A stretch of 64,000 nucleotides of DNA. Source: Physcousia sp015060555. GTDB lineage: Bacteria; Bacteroidota; Bacteroidia; Bacteroidales; Bacteroidaceae. Under the pieces are notes generated by a model that saw only the letters and a list, made by a program, of their open reading frames with translations, was not told where the DNA came from and did no database searches. The position numbers were made by a program, and so were the translations under genes. The DNA is taken from the NCBI GenBank assembly GCA_015060555.1, contig SUYG01000013.1, forward strand, positions 1-64,000, in the 5' to 3' direction. This document shows positions 8,506 to 17,150 of this stretch, in pieces (the stretch's first letter is position 1; the number at the start of each line of letters is the position of its first letter).

Positions 8506-10185
8506 TTAGGGGGCCGCATTGAGGAGGGACTTGGCCATTTCATCGCCAAGGTCTGCAGCGCGTTGAAGGGCTGTGCGGGCTTCGGTCTCTTTCTGTTGTG
8601 CACGCAGACAGACCCCGAGGATGCGGTGGGCGTCGGCGAATTCGTCATCGAGCGCGATGGCCTGTCGTGCGGCAGCGATGGCATCGTCCAAATTGCCAAA
8701 GCGGTAGTGAACGGCAGCAGCTTCGGCTTGGAAAAGGGGCTCGCGAGGTGCCATCTTCACGGCTTGCTCAATATCCGAGAGCGCCTGTTGGAACATTCGG
8801 CAGCGCATCTCTGCCTGTTCGCGACGATAATAGAAGTTGGCCGTCAGATTTTTGGATTTCAAATGTTCGTAATCGTTGAGGTCTCGTACGGCCTCACGGT
8901 AGCGATGAAGGCTGATGAGTGTGCCGGAACGCATGAGCAGCGCTGGTGCGGCGGCTTCCACATAGGGCTTAGTGAAGCACGCAACGGCGCTATCCTGCAA
9001 TGCGAGGACTGCAAGGGTGTCGTTGACCATCTGCTGGCATTGGGCTGCATATAGGAAGTTGTCTGCCGAGCGCAGATTCGTGTTGTTCAGCGCCAGAAAC
9101 TGTTCGCAAGCTTTCGCGTATTCCTTTTGGCTATAAAGAATCTGTGCTTTCAACGCTGAATAGACAGGGAGGGGATTAATGCTCCTCGCGTGTTCCACTT
9201 CCTCCATCGCAGTGTCGAGTGTCCAACTCTCAGGGGCTTTGTCCATTGACACATGGCGGAATATCGCATTCGCACGAGAGTAATAGATGTCTTCGGGGTG
9301 TGAGGCAGCTTTCATTCCAGCCGCCCATACAGCTTCTGCTTCGTCGTAGCGACGGAGGTCTGCCAGCATTTCTGCTTTCATCGTGTAGCCATTGGCTTCG
9401 GTGGGGAACAGGGTGAGGTAGTCCTCGACATAAGAGAGGTACAAGGTGGTGTCACGCGTACCCGTTAGATAAATAAAACTGTGTGCCTGAGTGGCTTCAC
9501 CCGGCAGTGCTTTCTTCATTGGAATCGCCTGATAGTCCGAAGTGGCAGCGGAGAGGGCGTGCGTGTGCAGGCTGTCGGCAAAAAGCGCTGAAACGGCGTA
9601 GCTGCAAGTATCCTTGGCCATAGCTGCCATCTGGAGAAGACCTATGACATCACCTGTCTCGTTCATGACGGGGCATGATGTCCACTTTTCGGGAACGCGT
9701 ATGGGCAGCGTGTAATAGGAATAATGTTCATTAAATGTGGAGACGTCCGTGATAGTGCTGGAAATAGCATGACTGTTGTTAGAGGAATAGGGAAGGATGA
9801 AGACCTTGGCACCCTTCTGGGAATCATCAGAAGCCAGCGTGAGCGATACCGCTTTTTTTGCAGACACTTTGACTTTCACAACATCATACAGCGAGTTGGC
9901 GCCCATGATAGATTCCACTGGCCATTCATTGCCGGAAGCATCAAAAACCGCAGCTCGCACAGCACCCTGAAAAGAATGGTAGTCGGAAAGCACGATGCCG
10001 TCGGGATGGATGAAAAAGCCGTTTGTGGTGTGAAGCATCTGACCATCAGCACCATAAGTGATAATACTTAGCATCGCCTTATGAGCCTTTTTCTGCCATT
10101 TCGGAGCTTGTGCAAAGAGGGTAGTCGAAGCAACGAGGAATAAGAGCAGCAAGAAGCTGCGGTGAAGTTCAAAGTGTTTGGGCAT
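8506..10185 (-). CDS. Exported trypsin-fold (probably inactive protease) protein with TPR repeats
   Basis: A 559-aa exported protein. Signal peptide HRSFLLLLFLVASTTLFAQ; residues about 25-215 look like a trypsin/HtrA-type domain (TTNGFFIHPDGIVLSDYHSF, LYDVVKVKV, and MNETGDVIGLLQMA near its end); the remainder is TPR helices (for example FGNLDDAIAAARQAIALDDE). The expected His and Asp positions are filled (SDYH, LYDV), but the segment normally reading GNSGGP/S reads WTSCPV, placing Thr where the catalytic Ser is expected. It is therefore probably a pseudoprotease or altered protease. The start at 10185 places the signal peptide at the N-terminus and overlaps recN by 17 bp; an ATG at 10221 would add 12 residues. 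Confidence 0.75.
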   Translation of the reverse strand: MPKHFELHRSFLLLLFLVASTTLFAQAPKWQKKAHKAMLSIITYGADGQMLHTTNGFFIHPDGIVLSDYHSFQGAVRAAVFDASGNEWPVESIMGANSLYDVVKVKVSAKKAVSLTLASDDSQKGAKVFILPYSSNNSHAISSTITDVSTFNEHYSYYTLPIRVPEKWTSCPVMNETGDVIGLLQMAAMAKDTCSYAVSALFADSLHTHALSAATSDYQAIPMKKALPGEATQAHSFIYLTGTRDTTLYLSYVEDYLTLFPTEANGYTMKAEMLADLRRYDEAEAVWAAGMKAASHPEDIYYSRANAIFRHVSMDKAPESWTLDTAMEEVEHARSINPLPVYSALKAQILYSQKEYAKACEQFLALNNTNLRSADNFLYAAQCQQMVNDTLAVLALQDSAVACFTKPYVEAAAPALLMRSGTLISLHRYREAVRDLNDYEHLKSKNLTANFYYRREQAEMRCRMFQQALSDIEQAVKMAPREPLFQAEAAAVHYRFGNLDDAIAAARQAIALDDEFADAHRILGVCLRAQQKETEARTALQRAADLGDEMAKSLLNAAP

Positions 10186-11851
10186 GAGAGAGAAGTGATT
10201 TTGCGTTCTCAATGGCGGCATCTGTCAGTTCAGCACCGCTAAGCATATGGGCGATCTCGATGATACGTTTCTCGGCATCAAGGTGTTCGATATGACTGGT
10301 AGTGCCTTCGTCATCATCAAGTTTAAAGACACGATAGTGATGGTTTCCCATCGCAGCAATCTGCGGGAGATGTGTAATGGAGATGACCTGACGACCCTCG
10401 TCGCCCATGGTTTTCATCATAGTGGCCATCCGTTCTGCAATATGTCCGCTAACGCCGGTATCTATTTCATCAAAGATGATGGTAGGCTGATGTACGGCTG
10501 TACTGATAAGTGCTTTGAGGGACAGCATGACACGGGCAATCTCACCGCCGGAGGCAATATCAGCGATGTCCTGTAGCTGACCATTCTTGTTGGCGCAGAA
10601 AAGGAAATTGACACTATCCAGACCGGTGGTTGATGGCTCAGGACGCTCGTTGATGGTGATGTGGAACTGCACGTTGGGAATTCCCAGTGGCACAAGTAAT
10701 TCCTTCATCTTCTTTTCCACTTCTTGAGCCGCTTTCTTGCGGAGTCCTGTCAAGCGAGTGCCTTGCTTCATGAGGGCCCGCTTAGCCTGCGCGCTAGCAT
10801 TACGTAACGCTTCTAACTGCTCGTCGCTATTGTCGATGAGAGCCAGCCTTCGTCGGAAGTCTTCGGCGAGGTCTAAAAGTTGCTGCTCGCTCTGGACATG
10901 ATGTTTCTGTTGGGCGCTATAGAAGCTGCTGAGCCATTCGTTGACAACCTCCAGTCGAGCTGGATCTACGTCAACCTGAGTGGCCTGTGTGTTGAGTTCC
11001 GATGCGATATCCTTGAGTTCAATGTGACAGTTGTTAATCCGTTCTGTCAGTTCATCGGCAGCGGGCAAGAGGGAAGCAATGCTGCTAAGCTGACGTTCTA
11101 CATCGTGAAGTGTCTGCAGTACACCGCTCGTAGTGCGCTCATCACCTTGCATAAACTGTTCGGCAGTCCACAGCGCCTCGCGTATTTCCTCAGCGTGCTC
11201 AAGCATCTGCTGTTCCTGTTCCATTTCTTCCTGTTTGCCAATCTCCAGTTGAAGGTCATCCAACTGTTGTAGCTGAAAGCGCAGGTAGTCTTCATCCTCA
11301 CGGCCACGAGCAAGGGATGACTCGGCATCCAGCAAAGCGCGCTGTGCTTGATGATAGGCATCAAAGAGGGAGCGATAGCTTTGCAATTCCTGCTGGTCGT
11401 GGGCAATGATGTCCACCACGTTGAGCTGGAAGTTCTCCTGACTCAACAACAGGTTCTGGTGTTGAGAATGGATGTCAAGTAGTTGGCTGCCCAGCGTGCG
11501 GAGTTGTACAACCTGCACAGGAGTATCATTGATGAAAGCACGACTTTTACCGTTGTCGCTTAATTCTCTGCGTATAATACAACTATGGCCATCGAAGTCT
11601 ATGTCATTATCCTCAAAGAAAGACTCCATTTGATAACCTGTGAGATCGAATTCGGCTTCGATGATGCAGCGTTTTGCGCCAGACTTAATCATTCTAGCTT
11701 CAGCACGTCCGCCAAGGAGCAGACCGATAGCTCCCAGCAGGATGCTCTTGCCAGCTCCCGTCTCACCAGTGATTACAGAGAATCCACGTTCGAACTCCAT
11801 TCGGAGTTCGCTGATGAGGGCGTAATTTTGTATGATGAGGGATTGCAGCAT
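10169..11851 (-). CDS. recN: DNA repair protein RecN
   Basis: SMC-like ATPase acting early in recombinational repair of double-strand breaks. Visible: Walker A GETGAGKS at residues 29-36, a long central coiled coil (about 150-370), the ABC signature region DIASGGEIARVMLSLKAL, and Walker B TIIFDEIDTGVSGHIAERM. Length 560 aa is normal. The gene abuts the PorD-like gene (stop/start adjacent) and overlaps the following trypsin-fold/TPR gene, so it sits in a tight minus-strand series coaBC - PorD-like - recN. That order is, from memory, common in Bacteroidota. Confidence 0.97.
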   Translation of the reverse strand: MLQSLIIQNYALISELRMEFERGFSVITGETGAGKSILLGAIGLLLGGRAEARMIKSGAKRCIIEAEFDLTGYQMESFFEDNDIDFDGHSCIIRRELSDNGKSRAFINDTPVQVVQLRTLGSQLLDIHSQHQNLLLSQENFQLNVVDIIAHDQQELQSYRSLFDAYHQAQRALLDAESSLARGREDEDYLRFQLQQLDDLQLEIGKQEEMEQEQQMLEHAEEIREALWTAEQFMQGDERTTSGVLQTLHDVERQLSSIASLLPAADELTERINNCHIELKDIASELNTQATQVDVDPARLEVVNEWLSSFYSAQQKHHVQSEQQLLDLAEDFRRRLALIDNSDEQLEALRNASAQAKRALMKQGTRLTGLRKKAAQEVEKKMKELLVPLGIPNVQFHITINERPEPSTTGLDSVNFLFCANKNGQLQDIADIASGGEIARVMLSLKALISTAVHQPTIIFDEIDTGVSGHIAERMATMMKTMGDEGRQVISITHLPQIAAMGNHHYRVFKLDDDEGTTSHIEHLDAEKRIIEIAHMLSGAELTDAAIENAKSLLSHAQTL

Positions 11852-12751
11852 TCAATTCTTGATTTTCTCCCAATAAGTGTTCTGCGAGGGATTGATACGG
11901 AAGAGAATGTCATAGACGGCTTCGCGATCCTTGGAACTGCCCTGCCCGCTGAAGATGCTTACCAACTCATCGCGTTTGTAGTCGGTGAAGATCTGGGGGA
12001 GCATACTTAACGATTTGTTCTCATGAGCCGTCTTCAGCAGATTCAAGGCCTCGGTAATCGTAGCACGCGCAGCCTCAGCGTTATCCGCCATTTGGTCAAG
12101 ACCGGTGCGGTAGTAGGTATATTGCAGTTGACGGAACGGTTCTAGCGCACCGTCGAGATAATCATTGACGATGGCATAGCGGTTCTTAGTATCGTCGAAA
12201 GCTTTCCAGCCGGCGAAGCCCAGCATCTCTGCGTTGTTGCACACGTCCTGTGCCATCTGCAACACCTGAGTTCCACCCATGGGAGACATCGCGTCCATAT
12301 CCATCCCTATAAGCAGGTAGGCCCAGTAAGCAATCATTGCCGTCAGGTTGTTGTCCACCTGTTCCGGCCTCCATTCCAGCTGGTCGAACTCTTGGAATGA
12401 AAAGTTAAAGTCCTTGTCCGTCATGCTGAACACGGTTGTCGTGTAGGATGAGTTAAAGACCGGACGTATTCCAGCCACAATCAAACTGCCTTTAAAGGAG
12501 TTGTCTGTCTCGCTGTATGTGTCTATGGTGATGTTGAAGGTACATTGTATGCGTTCGAAATCGCGGTACTTCTGATTGGTCCAAGCATGTTCGTTCAGCA
12601 GACGTGTGACCTTGTTCTCCAAAGCATCGAAGACACCCGACTTGGTGTTAGACACTTGAGTACGGTTGATGCTCACTTTTGCGTTCAGCTCCTGTGACTG
12701 AACACTCCAGCTGATGAGCCATAGCGCTATGAAGAAAAGGCCCTTTCTCAT
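11852..12751 (-). CDS. DUF4835 family exported protein (PorD-like, type IX secretion associated)
   Basis: A 299-aa exported protein: signal peptide FFIALWLISWSVQSQ, then ELNAKVSINRTQVSNTKSGV, the characteristic opening of DUF4835 proteins, and C-terminal FRINPSQNTYWEKIKN, also family-typical. I recall DUF4835 being named PorD in type IX secretion literature for Porphyromonas; a direct secretion role here is inference, supported only by the T9SS-tailed metalloprotease elsewhere in the window. It overlaps coaBC by 4 bp (ATGA-type) and abuts recN, so translation of the three is likely coupled. Confidence 0.85.
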   Translation of the reverse strand: MRKGLFFIALWLISWSVQSQELNAKVSINRTQVSNTKSGVFDALENKVTRLLNEHAWTNQKYRDFERIQCTFNITIDTYSETDNSFKGSLIVAGIRPVFNSSYTTTVFSMTDKDFNFSFQEFDQLEWRPEQVDNNLTAMIAYWAYLLIGMDMDAMSPMGGTQVLQMAQDVCNNAEMLGFAGWKAFDDTKNRYAIVNDYLDGALEPFRQLQYTYYRTGLDQMADNAEAARATITEALNLLKTAHENKSLSMLPQIFTDYKRDELVSIFSGQGSSKDREAVYDILFRINPSQNTYWEKIKN

Positions 12752-13938
12752 AAGATACTGACGAGATGGTTGATGATGTCGCAGGCTACCTCTTTCTTGG
12801 ATTTTAGAGGGTAGGGGATCTGCGTTGTCGGCGTAACGATAGTCACTTTATTCGTGTCGTGCTGGAAACCGGCACCTTTGTCCTGCAAGGAGTTGAGTAC
12901 GATAAAGTCCAGATTCTTGCGGCGAAGTTTCTCCTGCGCATGTGGAAGTTCATTGTGAGTCTCAAGGGCAAAGCCCACAAGACGTTGGTCTTCGCGTTTC
13001 ATCTCACCTAATCCTCTAGCAATGTCCGGCGTCGGTTTCAGCCTCAGTACAAGACCGTCACCTTCCCGCTTAATCTTCGTGTCGTTGACCTGGTCTGGTG
13101 TAAAGTCGGCGACGGCAGCACAGAGGATGCCGGCATCGGTTGTCGGGAAGAGATGGCTGGCTGCCTCCCACATCTCTTGAGCACTTTCTACGTGGGTTAC
13201 GGTTATAGCCGGCAATGAGGTTGTACACTGTACGGGACCGCTGACGAGCTCTACATCAGCACCACGACGTGCACATTCCTCAGCCAGCGCGTAACCCATC
13301 TTCCCACTGGAATAGTTGCCGATGAAGCGGACGGGGTCAATGCGCTCGTAGGTGGGTCCTGCGGTTATCAGGATGCGACGGCCGGAAAGAGTCTTCTCGC
13401 TTTCATGAGATGGAAGATGTCCTAAGACAAATTCTGAAATCTTCTCAGGTTCTTCCATGCGACCTTTGCCAACAAGGTGGCTGGCCAGTTCGCCGCTTGC
13501 AGGTTCGATGACGGTGACGCCGCGTTGGCGTAGCAGCTGCAGATTTTCCTGGGTGGCAGGGTGTGCCCACATATCAAGATCCATGGCGGGAGCAATGAAC
13601 ACTGGTGCCTTCATCGAGAGATAGGTTGTGATGAGCATATTATCAGCAATGCCATGAGCCATCTTGCCGATGGTGGATGCCGTAGCAGGAGCAATAACCA
13701 TCGCATCGGCCCACAGTCCCAAATCTACATGACTATGCCATGTACCGTCGCGCTGTGAGAAGAAGTCACTGATGACAGGTTTTGATGTGAGCGCTGACAG
13801 GGTTATCGGGGTGATAAACTCCTTGCCTGCGGGGGTAATCACCACTTGCACTTCATGGCCTTGTTTCACGAACTGGCGAATGAGTGTGCACGCCTTGTAG
13901 GCAGCAATGCTTCCTGTGATACCTAAGACGATGTTCAT
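12748..13938 (-). CDS. coaBC: Bifunctional phosphopantothenoylcysteine decarboxylase/phosphopantothenate-cysteine ligase CoaBC
   Basis: Catalyses two steps of coenzyme A synthesis: joins 4'-phosphopantothenate to cysteine (CoaB, C-terminal) and decarboxylates the product (CoaC, N-terminal flavoprotein). Visible: GITGSIAAYKA start, catalytic His in SHVDLGLWADAMVIAPATA, PAMDLDMW, then GRRILITAGPTYERIDPVRF opening the ligase domain near residue 190 and KIKREGDGLVLRLKPTPDI. The clamp segment reads SGELASHLVGKGRM and lacks the Cys that E. coli CoaC has there; similar sequences are, as I recall, usual in Bacteroidota. 396 aa is normal. First gene of the coupled set with the PorD-like gene and recN. 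Confidence 0.96.
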   Translation of the reverse strand: MNIVLGITGSIAAYKACTLIRQFVKQGHEVQVVITPAGKEFITPITLSALTSKPVISDFFSQRDGTWHSHVDLGLWADAMVIAPATASTIGKMAHGIADNMLITTYLSMKAPVFIAPAMDLDMWAHPATQENLQLLRQRGVTVIEPASGELASHLVGKGRMEEPEKISEFVLGHLPSHESEKTLSGRRILITAGPTYERIDPVRFIGNYSSGKMGYALAEECARRGADVELVSGPVQCTTSLPAITVTHVESAQEMWEAASHLFPTTDAGILCAAVADFTPDQVNDTKIKREGDGLVLRLKPTPDIARGLGEMKREDQRLVGFALETHNELPHAQEKLRRKNLDFIVLNSLQDKGAGFQHDTNKVTIVTPTTQIPYPLKSKKEVACDIINHLVSIL

Positions 13939-14000
13939 CCCTTAATGGTTAACCTAATGTATTATATGGTTACTCTGCTTATACGTAATATATTTATCCG

Positions 14001-14774
14001 TTACTTGGACTTGCTGCTGAGCGCTATCTCTGTGAGAACCTGCTTGGTGTTTCGGGAGAAATCACCTTGCATAATCCAGCTGAAGTAGCCAGGGTCGCGA
14101 CGCAATACATCCTGCACGGCCATCCCTTTGTACTTGCCGAAGTTGAAGACTGGCACATGCTGGTCGTCATATACAATTCGTCCTGCGAAATCCACGTTGT
14201 GGTCGCGACGCGAGTATTCTGCCAGGAAATCCATATTGTTCTGCAATATCTCGGGATAGTAATCGAGCTGTGCACAAAGCACCTCATAGGTGGCTTTTGT
14301 GTCGGCCAATGCAGAATGGGCGTCTTCCAAGTTCTTGTGGCAGTAGAACTGATAGGCAGCTATGAGTGTGCGTCGCTCCAACTTGTGGTAGATATTCTGA
14401 ACATCTACGCGGCGACATTTGCTAAGGTCTGCCTGATTCATTCCTGCACGCAGAAACTCTTCTGCCAACATCGGGATGTCGAAGTGGTTAGAATTGAAAC
14501 CGCCTAAATCACATCCTTGCATGAACGCCCAAATGTCTGCTGCTACATCAGCAAATTTGGGACAGTCGGCCACGTCGCTGTCATAGATGCCATGCACTTT
14601 TGATGCTTCTTCGGGGATGTGTATGCCAGGGTTAATTCTCATCACCTTGGACTCCTCGTTACCATTTGGGAATACTTTCAACAAGCATATCTCCACAATG
14701 CGGTCGTTAACGGTGTCGGTGCCAGTTGTCTCCAAATCGAAGAAGACGATGGGGTAATCTAATTTCAGTTTCAT
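14001..14774 (-). CDS. DnaQ-like 3'-5' exonuclease with C-terminal DUF3820-type domain
   Basis: A 257-aa DEDDh exonuclease: ExoI motif VFFDLETTGTD, ExoII around GFNSNHFDIPMLAEEF, ExoIII LEDAHSALADTKATYEV. The C-terminal 55 residues (FNFGKYKGMAVQDVLRRDPG ... SWIMQG) match the small DUF3820-type domain often attached to such nucleases. It probably trims DNA 3' ends in repair or proofreading. It lies 3 bp downstream of dnaN, consistent with a replication role; this is not the epsilon subunit by itself, since the polC/dnaE context is absent. Confidence 0.9.
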   Translation of the reverse strand: MKLKLDYPIVFFDLETTGTDTVNDRIVEICLLKVFPNGNEESKVMRINPGIHIPEEASKVHGIYDSDVADCPKFADVAADIWAFMQGCDLGGFNSNHFDIPMLAEEFLRAGMNQADLSKCRRVDVQNIYHKLERRTLIAAYQFYCHKNLEDAHSALADTKATYEVLCAQLDYYPEILQNNMDFLAEYSRRDHNVDFAGRIVYDDQHVPVFNFGKYKGMAVQDVLRRDPGYFSWIMQGDFSRNTKQVLTEIALSSKSK

Positions 14775-14777
14775 ACA

Positions 14778-15902
14778 TTAGTCATTAAGCATCATGGGCA
14801 TCAGCAGCATCAGGATTTCTTCACCTTCCTTTTGCTCGGAGGGTGTGATGATGCCGGCACGTCCAGGATCAGCCAACTCGAAGCAAATCTCGTTGCCTTC
14901 GAGATTGCCCAAGATATCTAACAGCAATGTGCCTTTGAAACCGATGTTCATGGCAGGTGCGTCATACTCGCAAATCAGGCGTTCCTCAGCCGATGTGGAG
15001 AAATCGATATCTTTACCGCTAACCGTGAGCATATCCTTCTTGAACGCCAACTTAACCTGAGCACTGCTTTGGCTGCTGAACACCAATACGCGCTTGAGTG
15101 TAGATATGAGTGCGGCACGGTCAATGGTGGCCTTATAGGGATTGTTCTGCGGAATCACACTGTTGTAATTGGGGTAGCGGCCATCGATGAGACGGCAGGT
15201 GAGAGTGAAGTCGGGAGTCTCCACGCGTGCTAATTTGTCATTAAAGGCCAAAGTCGCAATGGCATCGCTTTTCTGCAAGAGACTTTTTAGGATGTTCGCC
15301 GGCTTCTTGGGCAGTATGAATCCAATCTGCTGCTCGCTCGTAATGGAGAAATCCTTCTTACGAACAAGTTTACGGCCATCAGTGCCCACGAAGACCAAAC
15401 ACTCTGGCGTGAAATCAAAGTAGATACCAGTCATTACAGGACGAATCTCATCATCGGCCGTAGCGAAGATGCTCTGGTTGATGCCGTTAAGAAGCACATT
15501 CTGGCGCAGCTCAAAGTGTTGAACATCGGTGTCAACGCTGTGGGGCGAGGGATATTCGTCGGCACGCTCGCCGATAATCTTAAAAGTACCATTCTGGTAG
15601 GTGCCAACGACTTCCATACTGTCAAGATTCACGTCCAGCGTGATGGGCTGATCTGAGATTTCCTTGAGGGAGTCTTGGATGGTCTTGGCCTTGATGCAGA
15701 AGCGGGCGTTGGAGTCACTCTCAATTAGCTCCACGCTGGTGATAAGCGTTGTCTCGCTGTCTGAGGCTGTGATAGACATTTTTTGTCCATCGACATCGAA
15801 CAGATAGCAGTCCAGAATGGAGAGAGAGTTCTTGCTGTTGAGCACTCGGTTGATAGAGGTGAGGCGGCTGAACAGGGCCGCGCTGGAAACTTTAATCTTC
15901 AT
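14778..15902 (-). CDS. dnaN: DNA polymerase III subunit beta (sliding clamp)
   Basis: Forms the ring-shaped homodimer that tethers DNA polymerase III to DNA. Visible: N-terminal MKIKVSSAALFSRLTSINRV, first-domain segment LDCYLFDVDGQKMSITASDS, middle domain MTGIYFDFTPECLVFVGTDG, and the C-terminal hydrophobic pocket strand ending EILMLLMPMMLND (family: LxMPMR/ML). 374 aa is the normal length. dnaA is not adjacent, as usual in Bacteroidota. It is followed after 3 bp by the exonuclease gene, so the two are probably one transcript. About 220 bp of noncoding DNA separates it from the divergent DUF3127 gene. Confidence 0.97.
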   Translation of the reverse strand: MKIKVSSAALFSRLTSINRVLNSKNSLSILDCYLFDVDGQKMSITASDSETTLITSVELIESDSNARFCIKAKTIQDSLKEISDQPITLDVNLDSMEVVGTYQNGTFKIIGERADEYPSPHSVDTDVQHFELRQNVLLNGINQSIFATADDEIRPVMTGIYFDFTPECLVFVGTDGRKLVRKKDFSITSEQQIGFILPKKPANILKSLLQKSDAIATLAFNDKLARVETPDFTLTCRLIDGRYPNYNSVIPQNNPYKATIDRAALISTLKRVLVFSSQSSAQVKLAFKKDMLTVSGKDIDFSTSAEERLICEYDAPAMNIGFKGTLLLDILGNLEGNEICFELADPGRAGIITPSEQKEGEEILMLLMPMMLND

Positions 15903-16037
15903 GTGATGATGATATGATTGTTATTTTATGAGTCGAATCAGAGCGTCTTGCATTATAAAACCGAGCAAAATTAGGAACTTTTGTTCGAATAGGCAAAAAA
16001 AACAGCCAAAAATTAGCAAAACTCGCGGAGAAATGGC

Positions 16038-16045
16038 TATATTTG
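16038..16045 (+). promoter_or_regulatory. -7 box of a Bacteroidota promoter for the DUF3127 gene
   Basis: TATATTTG followed by C fits TAnnTTTG and lies 77 bp upstream of the ATG at 16123. No convincing -33 TTTG at the usual spacing. The region 15903-16037 is AT-rich with no gene; a promoter for dnaN must lie there but I cannot pick its boxes. Confidence 0.45.
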
Positions 16046-16122
16046 CAACGCTTTTCAACGAAAGCATCCTTTTTGACGTAGCATTTCATCAATTAATCAT
16101 CTTCATAAACCCATTTTTTCAC

Positions 16123-16569
16123 ATGGAATTATCTGGTAAAATTATCATGGTCCTCCCTGAGCGCGGAGGTGTTTCACAGCGCTCCGGCAGTGAGTGGAAG
16201 GTAGCTTCCTATATCTTGGAAACGATGGAGCAGTACCCCAAGAAGTGTTACTTTGAAGTCTTCGGAACTGACCGCATTGCCAACTTTAACATTCAAGTAG
16301 GTCAGATGCTCACTGTAAGTCTTGATATTGATGCTCATGAGTTCAATGGTCGTTGGTACAACCAAATCCGTGCATGGAAGGTCGTGCCTTACGATCCCAA
16401 TGCCATAGCAGCTCCAGCTGACGCCAGCGCCGCCTTTGCCGGTCAGTCGCCCTTCCCGCCTGCGCCCACGGCTGAACAAGCAGCTCCTGTTGCAAGTGCG
16501 GCTCCCGCTGCTCCCGCTGCTCCCGCACCTGCTTTCACCGGTGATAGCACTGACGACCTGCCGTTCTAA
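16123..16569 (+). CDS. DUF3127 family OB-fold protein with SSB-like C-terminal tip
   Basis: A 148-aa protein of the DUF3127 family. Residues 1-95 (MELSGKIIMVLPERGG, SYILETMEQYPKKCYFEVFG, FNGRWYNQIRAWKV) are strand-rich and resemble a single-strand-binding OB fold. A disordered Ala/Pro linker follows, and the last residues are DSTDDLPF, closely matching the acidic DDIPF tip with which SSB recruits repair and replication partners. I infer a nucleic-acid-binding protein that recruits SSB clients; its function is not established. The frame is open upstream to 15928, but those residues do not look coding and the family starts at MELSGK. It lies divergent from dnaN. Confidence 0.85.
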   Translation: MELSGKIIMVLPERGGVSQRSGSEWKVASYILETMEQYPKKCYFEVFGTDRIANFNIQVGQMLTVSLDIDAHEFNGRWYNQIRAWKVVPYDPNAIAAPADASAAFAGQSPFPPAPTAEQAAPVASAAPAAPAAPAPAFTGDSTDDLPF

Positions 16570-16595
16570 TAACTGATACCTTAATTATATTGACA

Positions 16596-16620
16596 GGAGG
16601 CCTGCTGCATGCGGGCCTCC
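16596..16620. terminator. Bidirectional terminator hairpin between convergent genes
   Basis: Arms 16596-16605 and 16611-16620 pair over 10 bp with one G-T wobble around a 5-nt loop. It lies 27 bp after the DUF3127 stop codon and touches the stop of the convergent FHA gene. A pyrimidine-rich stretch follows on the plus strand. Confidence 0.75.
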
Positions 16621-17150
16621 TATCGTTTCCTTTCTGCTGTCGTTTCTTCGTCCGAGCAGCCTGCGGTGCGTAGAATCATGGTTGTGGCACCGATGGTGAT
16701 GATAGTGCCGTCCTCAATGCGCAGTCGTTCGTTGTCGCGCAGAATGGTATTGCTCACAAAAGTACCTGTGCCATCAGGTGTAGCATCACGAATTGTGTAA
16801 ATAAATTGTCCAGTGCGGTTGCGGCTAACATTGATAATACAATGTGTGGTATCAACGCTTGGATCTGTGGTCTCGATGGGAAGATTGATGTCACAGCCTT
16901 TCACATAACGGCCAATGACGTTGTCGCCTAAACCGAGAGGGAGTGTCTGTTCAAAATGGAACACGTTTTCGATAACAAGGATTGAGCCGCAATCTACAGC
17001 CTCTTTTTCTGCTTCCTGGGAAGTACCAATGCGAATACCGAACTGCTTGCGGCAATCGGGACATTCAAAGACCAAGGTCTCTCCTTTCTTGTAGCGTGTT
17101 TCGTCGAAGGTGATGTAATGATTACATTTAGGGCAACGAACTTTCTTCAT
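16620..17150 (-). CDS. FHA-domain protein with N-terminal zinc ribbon
   Basis: A 176-aa protein. Residues 1-45 hold a zinc-ribbon: KVRCPKCNHYITF with CPKC and a second pair in VFECPDCRKQFGIRIG. Residues about 60-160 form an FHA domain, recognising phosphothreonine: GDNVIGRYVKGCDINLPI (Gly-Arg core), then VDTTHCIINV and TPDGTGTFVSNTIL. FHA proteins act in signalling or complex assembly. It overlaps by 4 bp the end of the upstream HU-CCDC81/SPOR gene, so the two are translationally coupled and may act together at the cell envelope. The partner is unknown. Confidence 0.88.
   Translation of the reverse strand: MKKVRCPKCNHYITFDETRYKKGETLVFECPDCRKQFGIRIGTSQEAEKEAVDCGSILVIENVFHFEQTLPLGLGDNVIGRYVKGCDINLPIETTDPSVDTTHCIINVSRNRTGQFIYTIRDATPDGTGTFVSNTILRDNERLRIEDGTIITIGATTMILRTAGCSDEETTAERKR

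Noticed and set aside
15928..16122. N-terminal extension of the DUF3127 protein
   Set aside because: The 65 extra residues span the intergenic promoter region and are absent from the known family start MELSGK.
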